DNA of 27,008 nucleotides from Polysphondylium violaceum (taxonomy: Eukaryota > Evosea > Eumycetozoa > Dictyosteliales > Dictyosteliaceae). The stretch lies in assembly GCA_000277445.1 (NCBI GenBank), contig AJWJ01000313.1:1-27008 (forward strand). The letters run 5' to 3'. Below are positions 1 through 10,200 of this stretch, in pieces. Both the position numbers and the translations under genes were made by a program. Below the pieces are notes generated by a model. That model ran no database searches. It was given only the letters and a program-made list of their open reading frames with translations, and had not been told where the DNA came from. Numbering within the stretch: position 1 is the stretch's first letter; every line of letters starts with the position of its first letter.

Positions 1-3000
1 TATGGAAAGATTTAACAGATAATGTAAATACTATGGCTGCCAATCTCACTGGTCAAGTAAGATCTATCGCCGAGGTTACCACTGCTGTAGCTTGTGGTGA
101 TTTGTCAAAGAAGGTGTCCATTAATGCCAAAGGTGAAATATTACAATTAAAAAACACTATCAATACTATGGTTGAACAATTGAAATCATTCTCCTCAGAG
201 GTAACCAGAGTTTCCAGGGAAGTAGGTACCGAAGGTATACTTGGTGGTCAAGCTGAAGTTAGTGAACTGGATGGTGTATGGAAAGACTTGACTGATAATG
301 TAAACACTATGGCTGCCAATTTGACTGGTCAAGTAAGATCTATCGCCGAAGTTACTACCGCTGTAGCCTGTGGTGATTTGTCAAAGAAAGTATCCATTAA
401 TGCCAAGGGTGAAATTTTGCAATTGAAAAACACCATCAATACTATGGTTGAACAATTGAAATCGTTTTCATCTGAAGTAACCAGAGTAGCCAGAGAAGTA
501 GGTACTGAAGGTATTCTCGGTGGTCAAGGAGAAGTAAGAGGTGTTGGTGGTGTATGGAAAGATTTAACAGATAATGTAAATACTATGGCTGCCAATCTCA
601 CTGGTCAAGTAAGATCTATCGCTGAAGTTACTACCGCTGTAGCCTGTGGTGATTTGTCAAAGAAGGTGTCCATTAATGCCAAAGGTGAAATATTACAATT
701 AAAAAACACTATCAATACTATGGTTGAGCAATTGAAATCATTCTCCTCAGAGGTAACCAGAGTTGCCAGAGAAGTAGGTACCGAAGGTATACTTGGTGGT
801 CAAGCCGAAGTTAGTGATGTTGATGGTGTATGGAAAGATTTAACCGATAATGTAAACACTATGGCTGCCAATCTCACTGGTCAAGTAAGATCTATCGCCG
901 AGGTCACCACTGCTGTAGCTTGTGGAGTTTTATCGAAAAAAGTATCAATCAATGCCAAAGGTGAAATATTACAATTAAAGAATACTATTAATACTATGGT
1001 TGAACAATTAAATTCATTCTCATCCGAAGTAACCAGAGTCGCCAGAGAAGTAGGTACTGAAGGTATACTCGGTGGTCAAGCCGAAGTTAGTGATGTTGAT
1101 GGTGTATGGAAAGATTTAACCGATAATGTAAACACCATGGCTGCCAATCTCACTGGTCAAGTAAGATCTATCGCCGAAGTTACTACCGCTGTAGCCTGTG
1201 GTGATTTGTCAAAGAAAGTATCCATTAACGCCAAAGGTGAAATATTACAACTAAAAAACACCATCAATACTATGGTTGAACAATTGAAATCGTTTTCATC
1301 TGAAGTAACCAGAGTTTCCAGAGAAGTAGGTACTGAAGGTATATTGGGTGGTCAAGCAGAGGTTCCTGGTGTAGACGGTGTATGGAAACACTTGACTGAT
1401 AATGTAAATACTATGGCTGCCAATCTTACTGGTCAAGTAAGAGAGATTGCTTTGGTCACTACTGCTGTGGCTAATGGAGATTTGTCAAAGACAATTTCTA
1501 TTGATGTACGTGGTGAATTTTTAGAATTAAAGGTCACTATCAATACAATGGTGGATCGTTTAAATTCCTTTTCATCAGAAGTAACTAGAGTAGCCTTGGA
1601 AGTAGGTAATGAAGGTATTCTTGGTGGACAAGCTGAAGTACCAGGTGTTGGTGGTGTTTGGGAAGATTTAACCGATAATGTAAATACTATGGCTGCCAAT
1701 TTAACAAATCAAGTAAGAGAAATCGCCTCTGTAACTACTGCTGTGGCCAATGGTGATCTGTCCAAAAAGATTACTCTTGATGTACGTGGTGAAATTCTAC
1801 AATTAAAAAACACTATCAATACTATGGTTGACCAATTGAATTCATTCTCTTCTGAAGTAACCAGAGTTGCAAGAGAAGTAAGTATATATAATTTTCTTTT
1901 GTCTTTTTTATTTGATTATTAATTATTCCATTATAATTATTTTAGGTGGGTACCGAAGGTAAATTAGGAGGACAAGCAGAAGTGCCTGGTGTTGATGGTG
2001 TTTGGAAAGATTTGACAGATAATGTAAATACTATGGCTGCCAATTTGACAAACCAAGTCAGAGCTATTGCTGAAGTAGCCCAAGGTGTTACTTTTGGTGA
2101 TTTTACCCGAATGATTTCAGTTGAAGCCAAAGGTGAATTTAATGAACTCAAGGTCATTGTCAATGAAATGATTAGAAATCTTAAAGAGACTACAATTAAA
2201 AACACACTGGCCAAAGAAACTGCAGAAGCCGCCAATTTGGCAAAATCTGATTTTATGGCCAACATGTCTCATGAAATTCGTACTCCTATGAATGGTATTA
2301 TTGGTATGACCGATTTAACCCTCGATACAGAGTTAACTGCCGAACAACGGGAATACTTGACAATGGTACAATCATCTGCTGGATCTTTGTTGACAATTAT
2401 CAATGATATCTTAGATTTTAGTAAAATTGAAGCTGGTAGATTGGAATTGGACCAATCAGAGTTTTCATTGCGTAACAATCTCTATGATACCCTCAAAACA
2501 CTTGCATGGAGAGCCCATCAAAAAGGATTGGAGCTCATTTGTGATATTCCATCAGATGTACCAGATGGCCTCATTGGTGATCCGGGTAGATTAAGACAAA
2601 TTATTACAAACCTTGTTGGAAATGCTATTAAATTTACCGCTCAAGGTGAAGTTGATTTGGAAGTTAGTGTTGATAGAAGAATCGATAATGAAGTCATTCT
2701 CAAATTTGTAGTCATTGATACTGGTATTGGAATACCTGAAGACAAGCTGTCACTTATCTTTGAAGCCTTTTCCCAAGCCGATGGATCAATTACTCGACGT
2801 TATGGTGGCACTGGCTTGGGTTTAACTATTTCAACAAGATTGGTTGAAATGATGAAAGGTAAACTTGTGGTGGACTCTACTCCTGAAAAAGGAAGCAAAT
2901 TTGAATTTATTGCACAGTTTCCAATCACTGAGCCAGGTGTTAACGAAAAATTCAAATCCATTCAATTAAATGAAATCAATACACTTATTATCGATGATAA

Positions 3001-4543
3001 TATCCGTACTTGCAAGGTATTGAAACAAATGGTGACTGAATTTGGTATTCATGCCGATTTCTCTTCTTCGGCCGATGAAGCATTCCGTATGATTAAAAAA
3101 TCTGTTGATGAAAAGAAAACCTATGACTTTATATTCATTGATGCGCAATTGGATGGTCGTGATGGTCTATTGGTCAGTGATGCAATCAAGAGCGATCCAC
3201 AACTCCAACAGTGTAGTATTATCTTGTTGATCTGTGGTAGTGGGCAAAGAGGTAATGGTGAAGGTACAAATAGTATTATATCTGGCTATCTTACCAAACC
3301 TGTTAGTCCAACAGAACTATTGGAAATTTTCCAACAAAAGAGTGTATCAATTCAGCAAAGAAAGGAAATCAAGAAATCTTGTATTGCTCCACCAAAATGT
3401 TGTTCTGCCGACATTCTTTTGGCCGAAGATAATATTGTGAACCAACGTTTGGCTATTAGAATCTTGGAAAAGTTTGGACACAAGGTCACTTTGGCAGAGA
3501 ATGGTCTTCAAGCTGTTGCTGCATGTAAATTGAAAAAGTTTGACTTAATCTTGATGGATTTGCAAATGCCTCATATGGGTGGGTTTGAAGCCACAAGCGA
3601 GATTATTAAAATGGAATCTGAACTCGGTAGAAAAACCCCCATTATTGCTATGACAGCTCACGCTCTGGCCAAAGATAAAGATAAATGCTTAAATGCTGGC
3701 ATGGATGATTATATTAGTAAGCCCATCAATCAAGAACACTTAAATGCCTTGATTGTCAAACACATTAAAAAGAATCCATCTCCCTCTTCCTCGCCTTCAA
3801 GTGAAGCCAGCTCCCATCCCAATACCGACAATCATTACCTATTAGAAGATAGGGACCATGATTTTAGCGACGGGGAGAAAGATCTAGACGATGAAACACT
3901 CAGTCAAGACCAAGATCCAAATGATATGGATCAAGATAGAAATGAAATAGATAAATCTCCATCGACCTTTTACCAAGACAGTAGTAATAATAGTTCGCCA
4001 ACCAATAGTTTATCTCTTCATCAACATGAGAAAGAGAAAAAACACTATCACGTGAGACCCAAGCCTCTGGATGGCAATGAGCCCCAATTTCTCATTCAAC
4101 CCCTCCAACTTACACCCTTCCAATCGCCTGGTCAGTACTCTTCCTATTGCGATAATATATATGAAAATCAAATACTACCCTCCAAGTTAAACAAAGAGCT
4201 CGCAAAAGATTTCTTGACTGAATACAAAGATTATATGAACTCCATGGTTTCTTGCATTCAAAAAAATGATTATAAAAAGCTTCAAACCACGTTGGACAAG
4301 CTCAAGAAATACAAAGTATTCTCCTCCAATATTCAAAGATCAATACTAGAGATGGAAAGAAAATTGGTTTCTTGTTATTCCCAATCACAACCTCCCTCTT
4401 TGGAGATCCTCTCACCTCAAAGAAAAGATATTCAACAAGAGATCACAAGAATATTACCTTGTATTTCCAGATTGATTTCTACGAAAAACAAAAGCATTCT
4501 AAACTCTCCCCCTCCACTAAGCCCATCCTCCCCATCCCAATAA
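1..4543 (+). CDS. Hybrid histidine kinase with tandem HAMP array, 5' end outside window
   Basis: The reading frame is already open at base 3, so the N-terminus lies outside the window. Exons are ..1877 and 1946-4543; a 68-base phase-0 intron (1878-1945, GTAAGT...TTTTAG) interrupts the last HAMP unit. About 1490 residues are visible. In order: eight HAMP units on an exact 92-residue pitch; HisKA with [10 protein letters not shown] (His codon 2270-2272); an N-box ([16 protein letters not shown]) and G-boxes (DTGIGIP, GGTGLGL); a first receiver (Asp codon 3140-3142, LTKP lysine); a second receiver (LMDLQMP Asp codon 3557-3559, SKP lysine); a Ser/Asp-rich linker; and a helical HPt-like tail. The order HAMP array-HisKA-HATPase-REC matches group III hybrid kinases (fungal Nik1/Os-1 type), which sense osmotic and other stress in the cytosol. 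The second receiver and the tail go beyond that simple plan. Function as an autophosphorylating phosphorelay kinase is inferred; the stimulus is unknown. Confidence 0.93.
33..2308 (+). repeat. Tandem 276-bp repeat encoding HAMP linker units
   Basis: The ATGGCTGCCAA core recurs at 33, 309, 585, 861, 1137, 1413 and 1689, exactly 276 bases apart, and again at 2033 once the 68-base intron is subtracted. Each unit encodes 92 residues (MAANLT..VR.IA.VTTAVA.GDLSK......GE...[41 protein letters not shown]). The first five units are nearly identical in protein and very close in DNA; the last three diverge steadily towards the kinase core. The unit boundaries shown are approximate at the right edge, and the array continues to the left of the window. 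Confidence 0.95.
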
Positions 4544-4630
4544 GAGGACAGGTGCATTGTTTATTATTTAATTGATAAATATACAGATATTAGAATTTAA
4601 TAATAAAAAAAAAAAAGCCTATTTAATACA
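4544..4630. terminator. Shared 3' region of kinase and pseudokinase genes
   Basis: Only 87 bases separate the stop codons of two convergent genes. The plus strand has AATAAAAAAAAAAAA at about 4600-4615, a good poly(A) signal for the histidine kinase; 3' UTRs of the two transcripts probably overlap. Confidence 0.6.
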
Positions 4631-5512
4631 CTATTTATTTGAATCAGCTTCATTAAAGTAAGAGAGTTGAATTAATTCAATGATTGTATCTTTATCAAAT
4701 TTATCCATTCCCTCCAACACAGGTAAATCATTGTTTTGTTTGACTCCAGCTCCAATCTCCAAACTGATTCTAACGAGAAACATTTCTCTTTGTTGTTTAC
4801 TGGGTCTTGCCAATTCTCTTCCGTTAAAGACTTGAAACTTCATTTCAGCATAGATTAAAGCGAGACTATAATAGTCAATATTTTGATTACACTTTTCTGC
4901 GCCTCTTAAAAGCTTTGGACTAGTATAGAGGGACACATATTGTTTTTCAAGAAGAGAACAATGAGAAGTGAATCCATTGGACGAGGAAACAAAGCCCGAA
5001 ATGATGATATCATCAATAACTCGTTTGAAAACTCCGTTCATAAGTCTATCAGATAGACTTACGAGAAAGCTGCTTGGTTGGAGATTACAGTGTGCAACAC
5101 CTGCTCTGTGCATGTCGCCAACTAAAAAGTACATTCTACTAATCAATTGGTCTTCTAATCCACTATGTAAACCTTTTTCAATCATATCTTCAAGTGTTAC
5201 ATAGTTTGGATAGTATTGAGTTGTTATTACCAACATAGAAGGATCAATAAGCTCGTGGGTCAAGTACTGTTCAAAACCATGAATTCCTTCAAGTTGTCTA
5301 AGATTGTCCAACTGTTGAAAGATAATATCGCTATTTGAACGTGTGCATTGGTCACATGTCTTGTTTTCTAAATTAGCCTCACAAACTCGTTCAATAGCAA
5401 GATGTCTTTGAAGTGCAGGGCCATTTAAATAAGGAATTAATTTTGTTTCCCCATTCACAGCTGTACCTGACAGATTAGGAATAGAGTAATAAGCTGAATC
5501 CAATTGAGACAT
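4631..5512 (-). CDS. Protein pseudokinase
   Basis: This single-exon gene encodes 293 residues. The ATG at 5512 is chosen because the 61 in-frame residues upstream are a Phe/Ile-rich translation of AT-rich leader. The C-lobe layout of a protein kinase is visible: MHRAGVAHCNLQPSSFLV at 134-151 in the catalytic-loop position, ISGF at 171-174 where the DFG is expected, TSPK at 197-200 in place of APE, and IDYYSLALIYAEM as the helix-F segment (Asp213). The catalytic Asp of HRD is Asn143, the loop Lys is Gln, the metal-binding Asn is Ser, and DFG is lost. No glycine loop or VAIK lysine is visible in the short N-lobe. It should therefore not be an active kinase; a scaffold or regulator role is inferred. 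It contains a CxxC (53-56) of unknown meaning. It shares a 223-base upstream region with the cyclin gene. Confidence 0.75.
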   Translation of the reverse strand: MSQLDSAYYSIPNLSGTAVNGETKLIPYLNGPALQRHLAIERVCEANLENKTCDQCTRSNSDIIFQQLDNLRQLEGIHGFEQYLTHELIDPSMLVITTQYYPNYVTLEDMIEKGLHSGLEDQLISRMYFLVGDMHRAGVAHCNLQPSSFLVSLSDRLMNGVFKRVIDDIIISGFVSSSNGFTSHCSLLEKQYVSLYTSPKLLRGAEKCNQNIDYYSLALIYAEMKFQVFNGRELARPSKQQREMFLVRISLEIGAGVKQNNDLPVLEGMDKFDKDTIIELIQLSYFNEADSNK

Positions 5513-5735
5513 ATTAAGTTGTGTATGTATAATGTATGTAAGTATGGTTACTATTATTTGATGAAATATATAATGTAAAAGATAAAATGTAAAATGGATA
5601 AAAATAGAAAAACAGCACAAGAGAGAAAATCGGGTGGAATCAAATTGAAAAATAAATATTGGGAAAAAAAAATAAAAAAAACAATAAATCACCAAAAGAT
5701 TTTTTTTTTTTTATTAAATTTTTCATCGATACACT
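5513..5735. promoter_or_regulatory. Divergent promoter region between pseudokinase and cyclin genes
   Basis: These 223 bases lie between the two divergent start codons. A 12-base T-run at about 5700-5712, followed by AT-rich DNA just before the ATG at 5736, is typical of dictyostelid promoters on the plus strand. I see no clear TATA box or distinctive operator. Confidence 0.5.
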
Positions 5736-6993
5736 ATGAGAGAAAACGATGAATACAATACCATATTATCCTATATCTCATCAGAGCAATTCACTCTCCT
5801 TTGGAATAGCTACAACTATGAAGAATCATTAGAAGATTCATCTGTACATACATCACATTCATTGCAATTTATCTTATCAAAAATTTTAATTAAAATAGTA
5901 GAATATGGGGATAAAGTAAATATCGTTGTTGCCCCCATTACGAAAAAAAAACAATACACCCAAACACACACGCACACTTTCAATGTAGAATTCATGTATT
6001 CATGTATTAATACGATACTATACTACTATAGTTTCCTTTTACACCCAACGGAGCATTCTTTAATCTTTTAGGTGCAAAGCCATCGATATCAATAGAAGAA
6101 TATATAAATAGATTGGTTCAATATTTAGGATGTAGTCATTGTTGTTTTATTTTAGGTCTTATTTATATGGATAGAATTATTAAAGAAAAAGAGTATTTGG
6201 TAAACTCTTATAACGTACACAGAGTCTTTTTTACAACCATATTGGTTGCTATTAAATTCTTTGACGATTTTTTATATCCTTTACATATTTATGCAAGAGG
6301 TAAATAATAATAGTAATAATGATAATGATGATAATAAGAGTTTATAATATTAATTCATTTAATATAGTCGGAGGTATATCTACTTCGGAAACCAATAAAA
6401 TGGAGAAATATCTTTTAGATTTATTAAATTTTAATGCAAATATAGATCGGGAAGAATTTAATCAATATCTCTATTATTTAGATAGAAAAGGTTATATTTT
6501 AAATGATATCGAAAATCAACCTAGCGATGAAGAAAGTGAAGAAGAAGAAGAAGAAGAAGAAGATGACGATTATGATGATTATTATAATAATAGTCATAAT
6601 AAAGAAGCTAATGAGGGAGGTATAGCTATAGCCAAAGACCAAGAGGAAGAAGATTTTTATGACCAATTTCATAGAGAATCACCTCATTTACCTCCACATC
6701 CTCATCATAATCAACCATTAAAGAAATCATCAGCAGACAATATTAAAATAATCAATAGACTAAATAGTAGCGGTGGTGGCGGAGGCGGTAGTAGTAATGT
6801 AATAATTAAAAATATAGAAGAGAAATTCAAAGACAATATTAAAATCTCGTCTAGCTTGGATAGCTTTTTTATAAAAACCAAATTCCCTCACCAAATTCCA
6901 ATCTCTCCAAATTTAAAATCTAGACTGAGTTCAAATGCAAGAATCAACAAAAAGCCCTCCATTGCGAATCACACCACCAAACTTTGTATTGTA

Positions 6994-7071
<78 letters not shown>

Positions 7072-7074
7072 TAG
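5736..7074 (+). CDS. PHO80-type cyclin (three exons)
   Basis: Proposed exons are 5736-5915, 6080-6299 and 6368-7074, giving 368 residues. The cyclin core reads continuously: ILSKILIKIVEYGDK, PSISIEEYINRLVQYLGCS, MDRIIKE, VHRVFFTTILVAIKFFDD, YARVGGISTSE, EKYLLDLLNF. PSISIEEY and VGGIS.SE.N..E...L..L.F are hallmarks of the PHO80/CycU group, which activates Pho85/CDK5-like kinases. Intron 2 (6300-6367, 68 bases) is secure because AGA-G/TC-GGA restores the RVGG motif. Intron 1 is less certain: the good TTTTAG acceptor at 6071 breaks frame with the GTAAAT donor at 5916, whereas an acceptor after AAAG at 6079 keeps it. The C-terminal half is low-complexity: a Glu/Asp run, a Gly run, a Ser-rich segment, and 26 consecutive Asn codons directly before the stop. 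The partner kinase is unknown. Confidence 0.85.
6994..7071 (+). repeat. (AAT)n microsatellite encoding 26 Asn, abutting the stop codon
   Basis: The AAT trinucleotide is repeated in frame (last codon AAC) from 6994 to 7071 and is followed at once by TAG at 7072-7074. It forms the extreme C-terminus of the cyclin. Confidence 0.95.
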
Positions 7075-7246
7075 TTAAACTAAATCCCCTTATCATGTAA
7101 TAAATAAATTATTTATTTTTAAAAAAAAACTAAAACTATTTAGAATGGATAAATACCATTGTCCCAATTATTGATTGGATATTATGAGTAAATGTGCAAA
7201 TAGACAAAAAGATACTATACATATTTATATATTAATAATTAATAAT

Positions 7247-10200
7247 TTATTTTAAATCATTCAAATCTGTTGAAGAATTCATGGCAGCCATATGACCAGA
7301 CAATCTTTTGTTTTTAGATTCTTGAGCCAAACGAACTCTTCTTTCTCTTAGAGACATTTTACCAGATTTCAAATCAGCGGGTACACCGCCACTTTCACCA
7401 GTAGAGTCTGTACTATTTGATAAGCTACCAGTACTACTACTATCTGATCTACCACCAATAGACTCTACATCGGAGGCAGAATACTGACCAGAGACACGGG
7501 TGAATTTTTCTTCAATTTTTTGTTTGGTGGCAATGACCTTTTCATTGATGGACGATGAAATTCTATCGTTTTGTTCCTTGACATTCTTTTCATCTTCGGC
7601 CTTTTCGGCATTGATAGCCTTGATCCACTCGTCCAAAGTGTCACGATCATGGGTGGCAACGACAATAGAGATTTGGCTGTCTTTTTTCGATTGAAGCTTG
7701 AGTGAATTGGCAACGCCACACACGCTCTCATACTCTTTCATAGTGAGTTGATGGAGTAAGAAAATCTGTTCAAATTGGAGACGAATGGTTTTCTGTTTGC
7801 TGAAAAATGAAGAGCCCGAAGACTTGGTGGGTCTGGTGATGGCGAGCGAATCGTTAAAGAGATAGATGACAATGGGAGCTTTCTTGCCCTTGGTCAACAC
7901 CTCGACAAAGTCGCCTTCCTTTACAAACTTTCTAAAAGACTTTGCCAAGACAGCGCTGCTCTCACCGTCCAATTTCTCTTGAATCTCGGCCAACTTCATC
8001 ATGTTTTCTGCCTCTTTTTTCTTTTCATTCATATACTCGGCGACAGAGTTCATCTTTTGAAAGGCTTCTTCGAGTTGGGCATAGTCTGGATGGGATTTCC
8101 ATGTGTGACTAATCATGTCCTTTAACAAAAGACTGTAACGGGGAATACGTTGAACTGGACGAATGAGATAATCTTCTAGACCACGAAGACCAATCTCTGG
8201 ACGATCGTGCTTGACCTTTTCAAGATAGGATTTAAATTTACTTTGTTTCTTGCACTCGTTTAAAGCGTTCATGGCCTCGCTATAGTTTCTCGAGTATTGT
8301 GAATAGATCTTGAGGAATTGACTAAACTTGATGAAAATGTCACCAATCATGGTATCCTTTTTAAAGTTTGCTGTTCTAGTCTTAAAGTCGTGTAAAAACT
8401 TTTGATTGTATGCTTCAATGATTTCGACCTCACTAAAGATTGTTTGAATCTCTTCGATACTAATGATGGGGGATCCTTTGTTGACTGCATCTCTAAGATC
8501 CTTTAATACAACAGTCTTGAGGTAATTCATTCTATCTAGATATTGCTCCTCTGTCTCTGTGATTTCCTTTACAATTCTTTCTCTATAGGCTGCATCTCTA
8601 GCCAAAACACGTTGTCTATTTCTTTCCAACCATTTTCGAGTAGCTCTTTGAATTTTAATGGCTGCTCTTTCTTTAATTACCTCCATAGATGGTGTAATTG
8701 GTCTAGTAGGTGTAGTTGGTTTAGAAGGTGTTGCTGTTGTTGGTGTTACAGTTGCTGTTGTTGAAGTGATTGATGTGCTATTATTACTTGGAATTGGTGC
8801 AACAGAGGCAGTATTACTAGAAGTAGTATTTGTAGTTGTAGTAGTTGTAGTTGTAGTAGTAGGAGTTGAATTGGCACCAGCAGTAAAAATAGGATTTAAT
8901 TTAATTGGTGATGATAAACTATTTCTATTTGAGACTCCATCTAACTTTGGTGACTAAAAATAAATAAATAAATAAATAAATATTAGTATAAATATTAATA
9001 TATAGATATATCAGGTTTTAAAGAAATATAGAGAGAGAATAGATAATATTTAGCACACACACACACACACATAAATATTTATATGTCTCTCCTTAGAAAG
9101 ATATGTATGTGTGTGTGTGTGTTTAAATTAACAACATGTGATTGTGTAAATGAGTAACGTGTATGTGTGTGGTGTAAAGGTGGATAAATAAAAATAAAGT
9201 GTGTATCTTGTTGTTTATGTGATTTACTGACATTATTTAATGATGATGGTGATGTTGTAGTTGTAGTTGCTATCTTTTCTTCTTCTTCTTTTTTTTGGCT
9301 TAGATAGTGGTTGTTGTTATTTTTTATATTACAGTTTGAATATACATCGATATTATTGTTTTCATTCATTTTATTGCCACTACCACTACTGCTACTACTA
9401 ATTGGATGAGGCATAGTAAAACTACGTTGTCTATTTGGTTGGATAGTACTATTGGAGCTGTTGCTGTTATATAAATCGACAGCTCTATGATCATTACTGA
9501 AATAAGATGGGTTTTTCCACTTATTTAATATATCTTTAAATGTTGGCTTTTGTTGAATGGTTGGTGGCGTTGATAATGGTTCCTTTTGTAGTTCAATAGT
9601 GGGGGAATATGGACGAGGTTGTTCTTTAGCAGTGATAGCATTATTATTACTAGTACCTTCATCATTATTATTATTATTATTGTTGTTGTTGTTGTTGATG
9701 ACTATATGATCATCGTTAACAGTTGTTGTTGGTTGGAGTAATGGTGATGATAATGTTGTTGGTGAACAAATAACATCATCAAAGTTTGGTGAAGATATAG
9801 GTGAAAGTGATGATGGCGCAGTCGTAGAGGCAGTAGCAGTCGTAGTAGTAGAAGCAGGAGGAGTAAAAATATTTGGTGAAGATGATAAAGGGGAAGCCGA
9901 AGAAGGCGGGGATGAAGAGAATGGAATATTATTATTATTATTATTATTATTATTGATTTGTGACAAAGAGTATGATTTAGGTCTAATAGTATAATAATGA
10001 GAAATAGGGCGTGTAGTGGGTTGTGGGTGTAATGGAGGGTGATGATGGTTAAATGATGATGATGGTGATGATGGCTTTACCTTTTGAGGAGAATTATCAG
10101 GATAGAGTTGTTTTTGAGCGGCCATATGTTGAAATAATTGATTTTTAGTTGCCTCTACAGAGGGTACATCATTTGATTGACTCTTTTTTATGACTTCTTG

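Noticed and set aside
1433-2478. Minus-strand ORFs opposite the HAMP array and HisKA region
   Set aside because: They mirror the repeat-encoded sense protein; the sense strand has clear family motifs and the antisense translations have none.
4372-4575. Plus-strand ORF overlapping the histidine kinase C-terminus
   Set aside because: It is an out-of-frame shadow, without recognisable motif or start context, over the end of the verified frame.
8543-8957. Plus-strand Val/Cys-rich ORFs opposite RacGEF exon 3
   Set aside because: They are antisense readings of the Thr-rich ACT/ACA repeats in the RacGEF.
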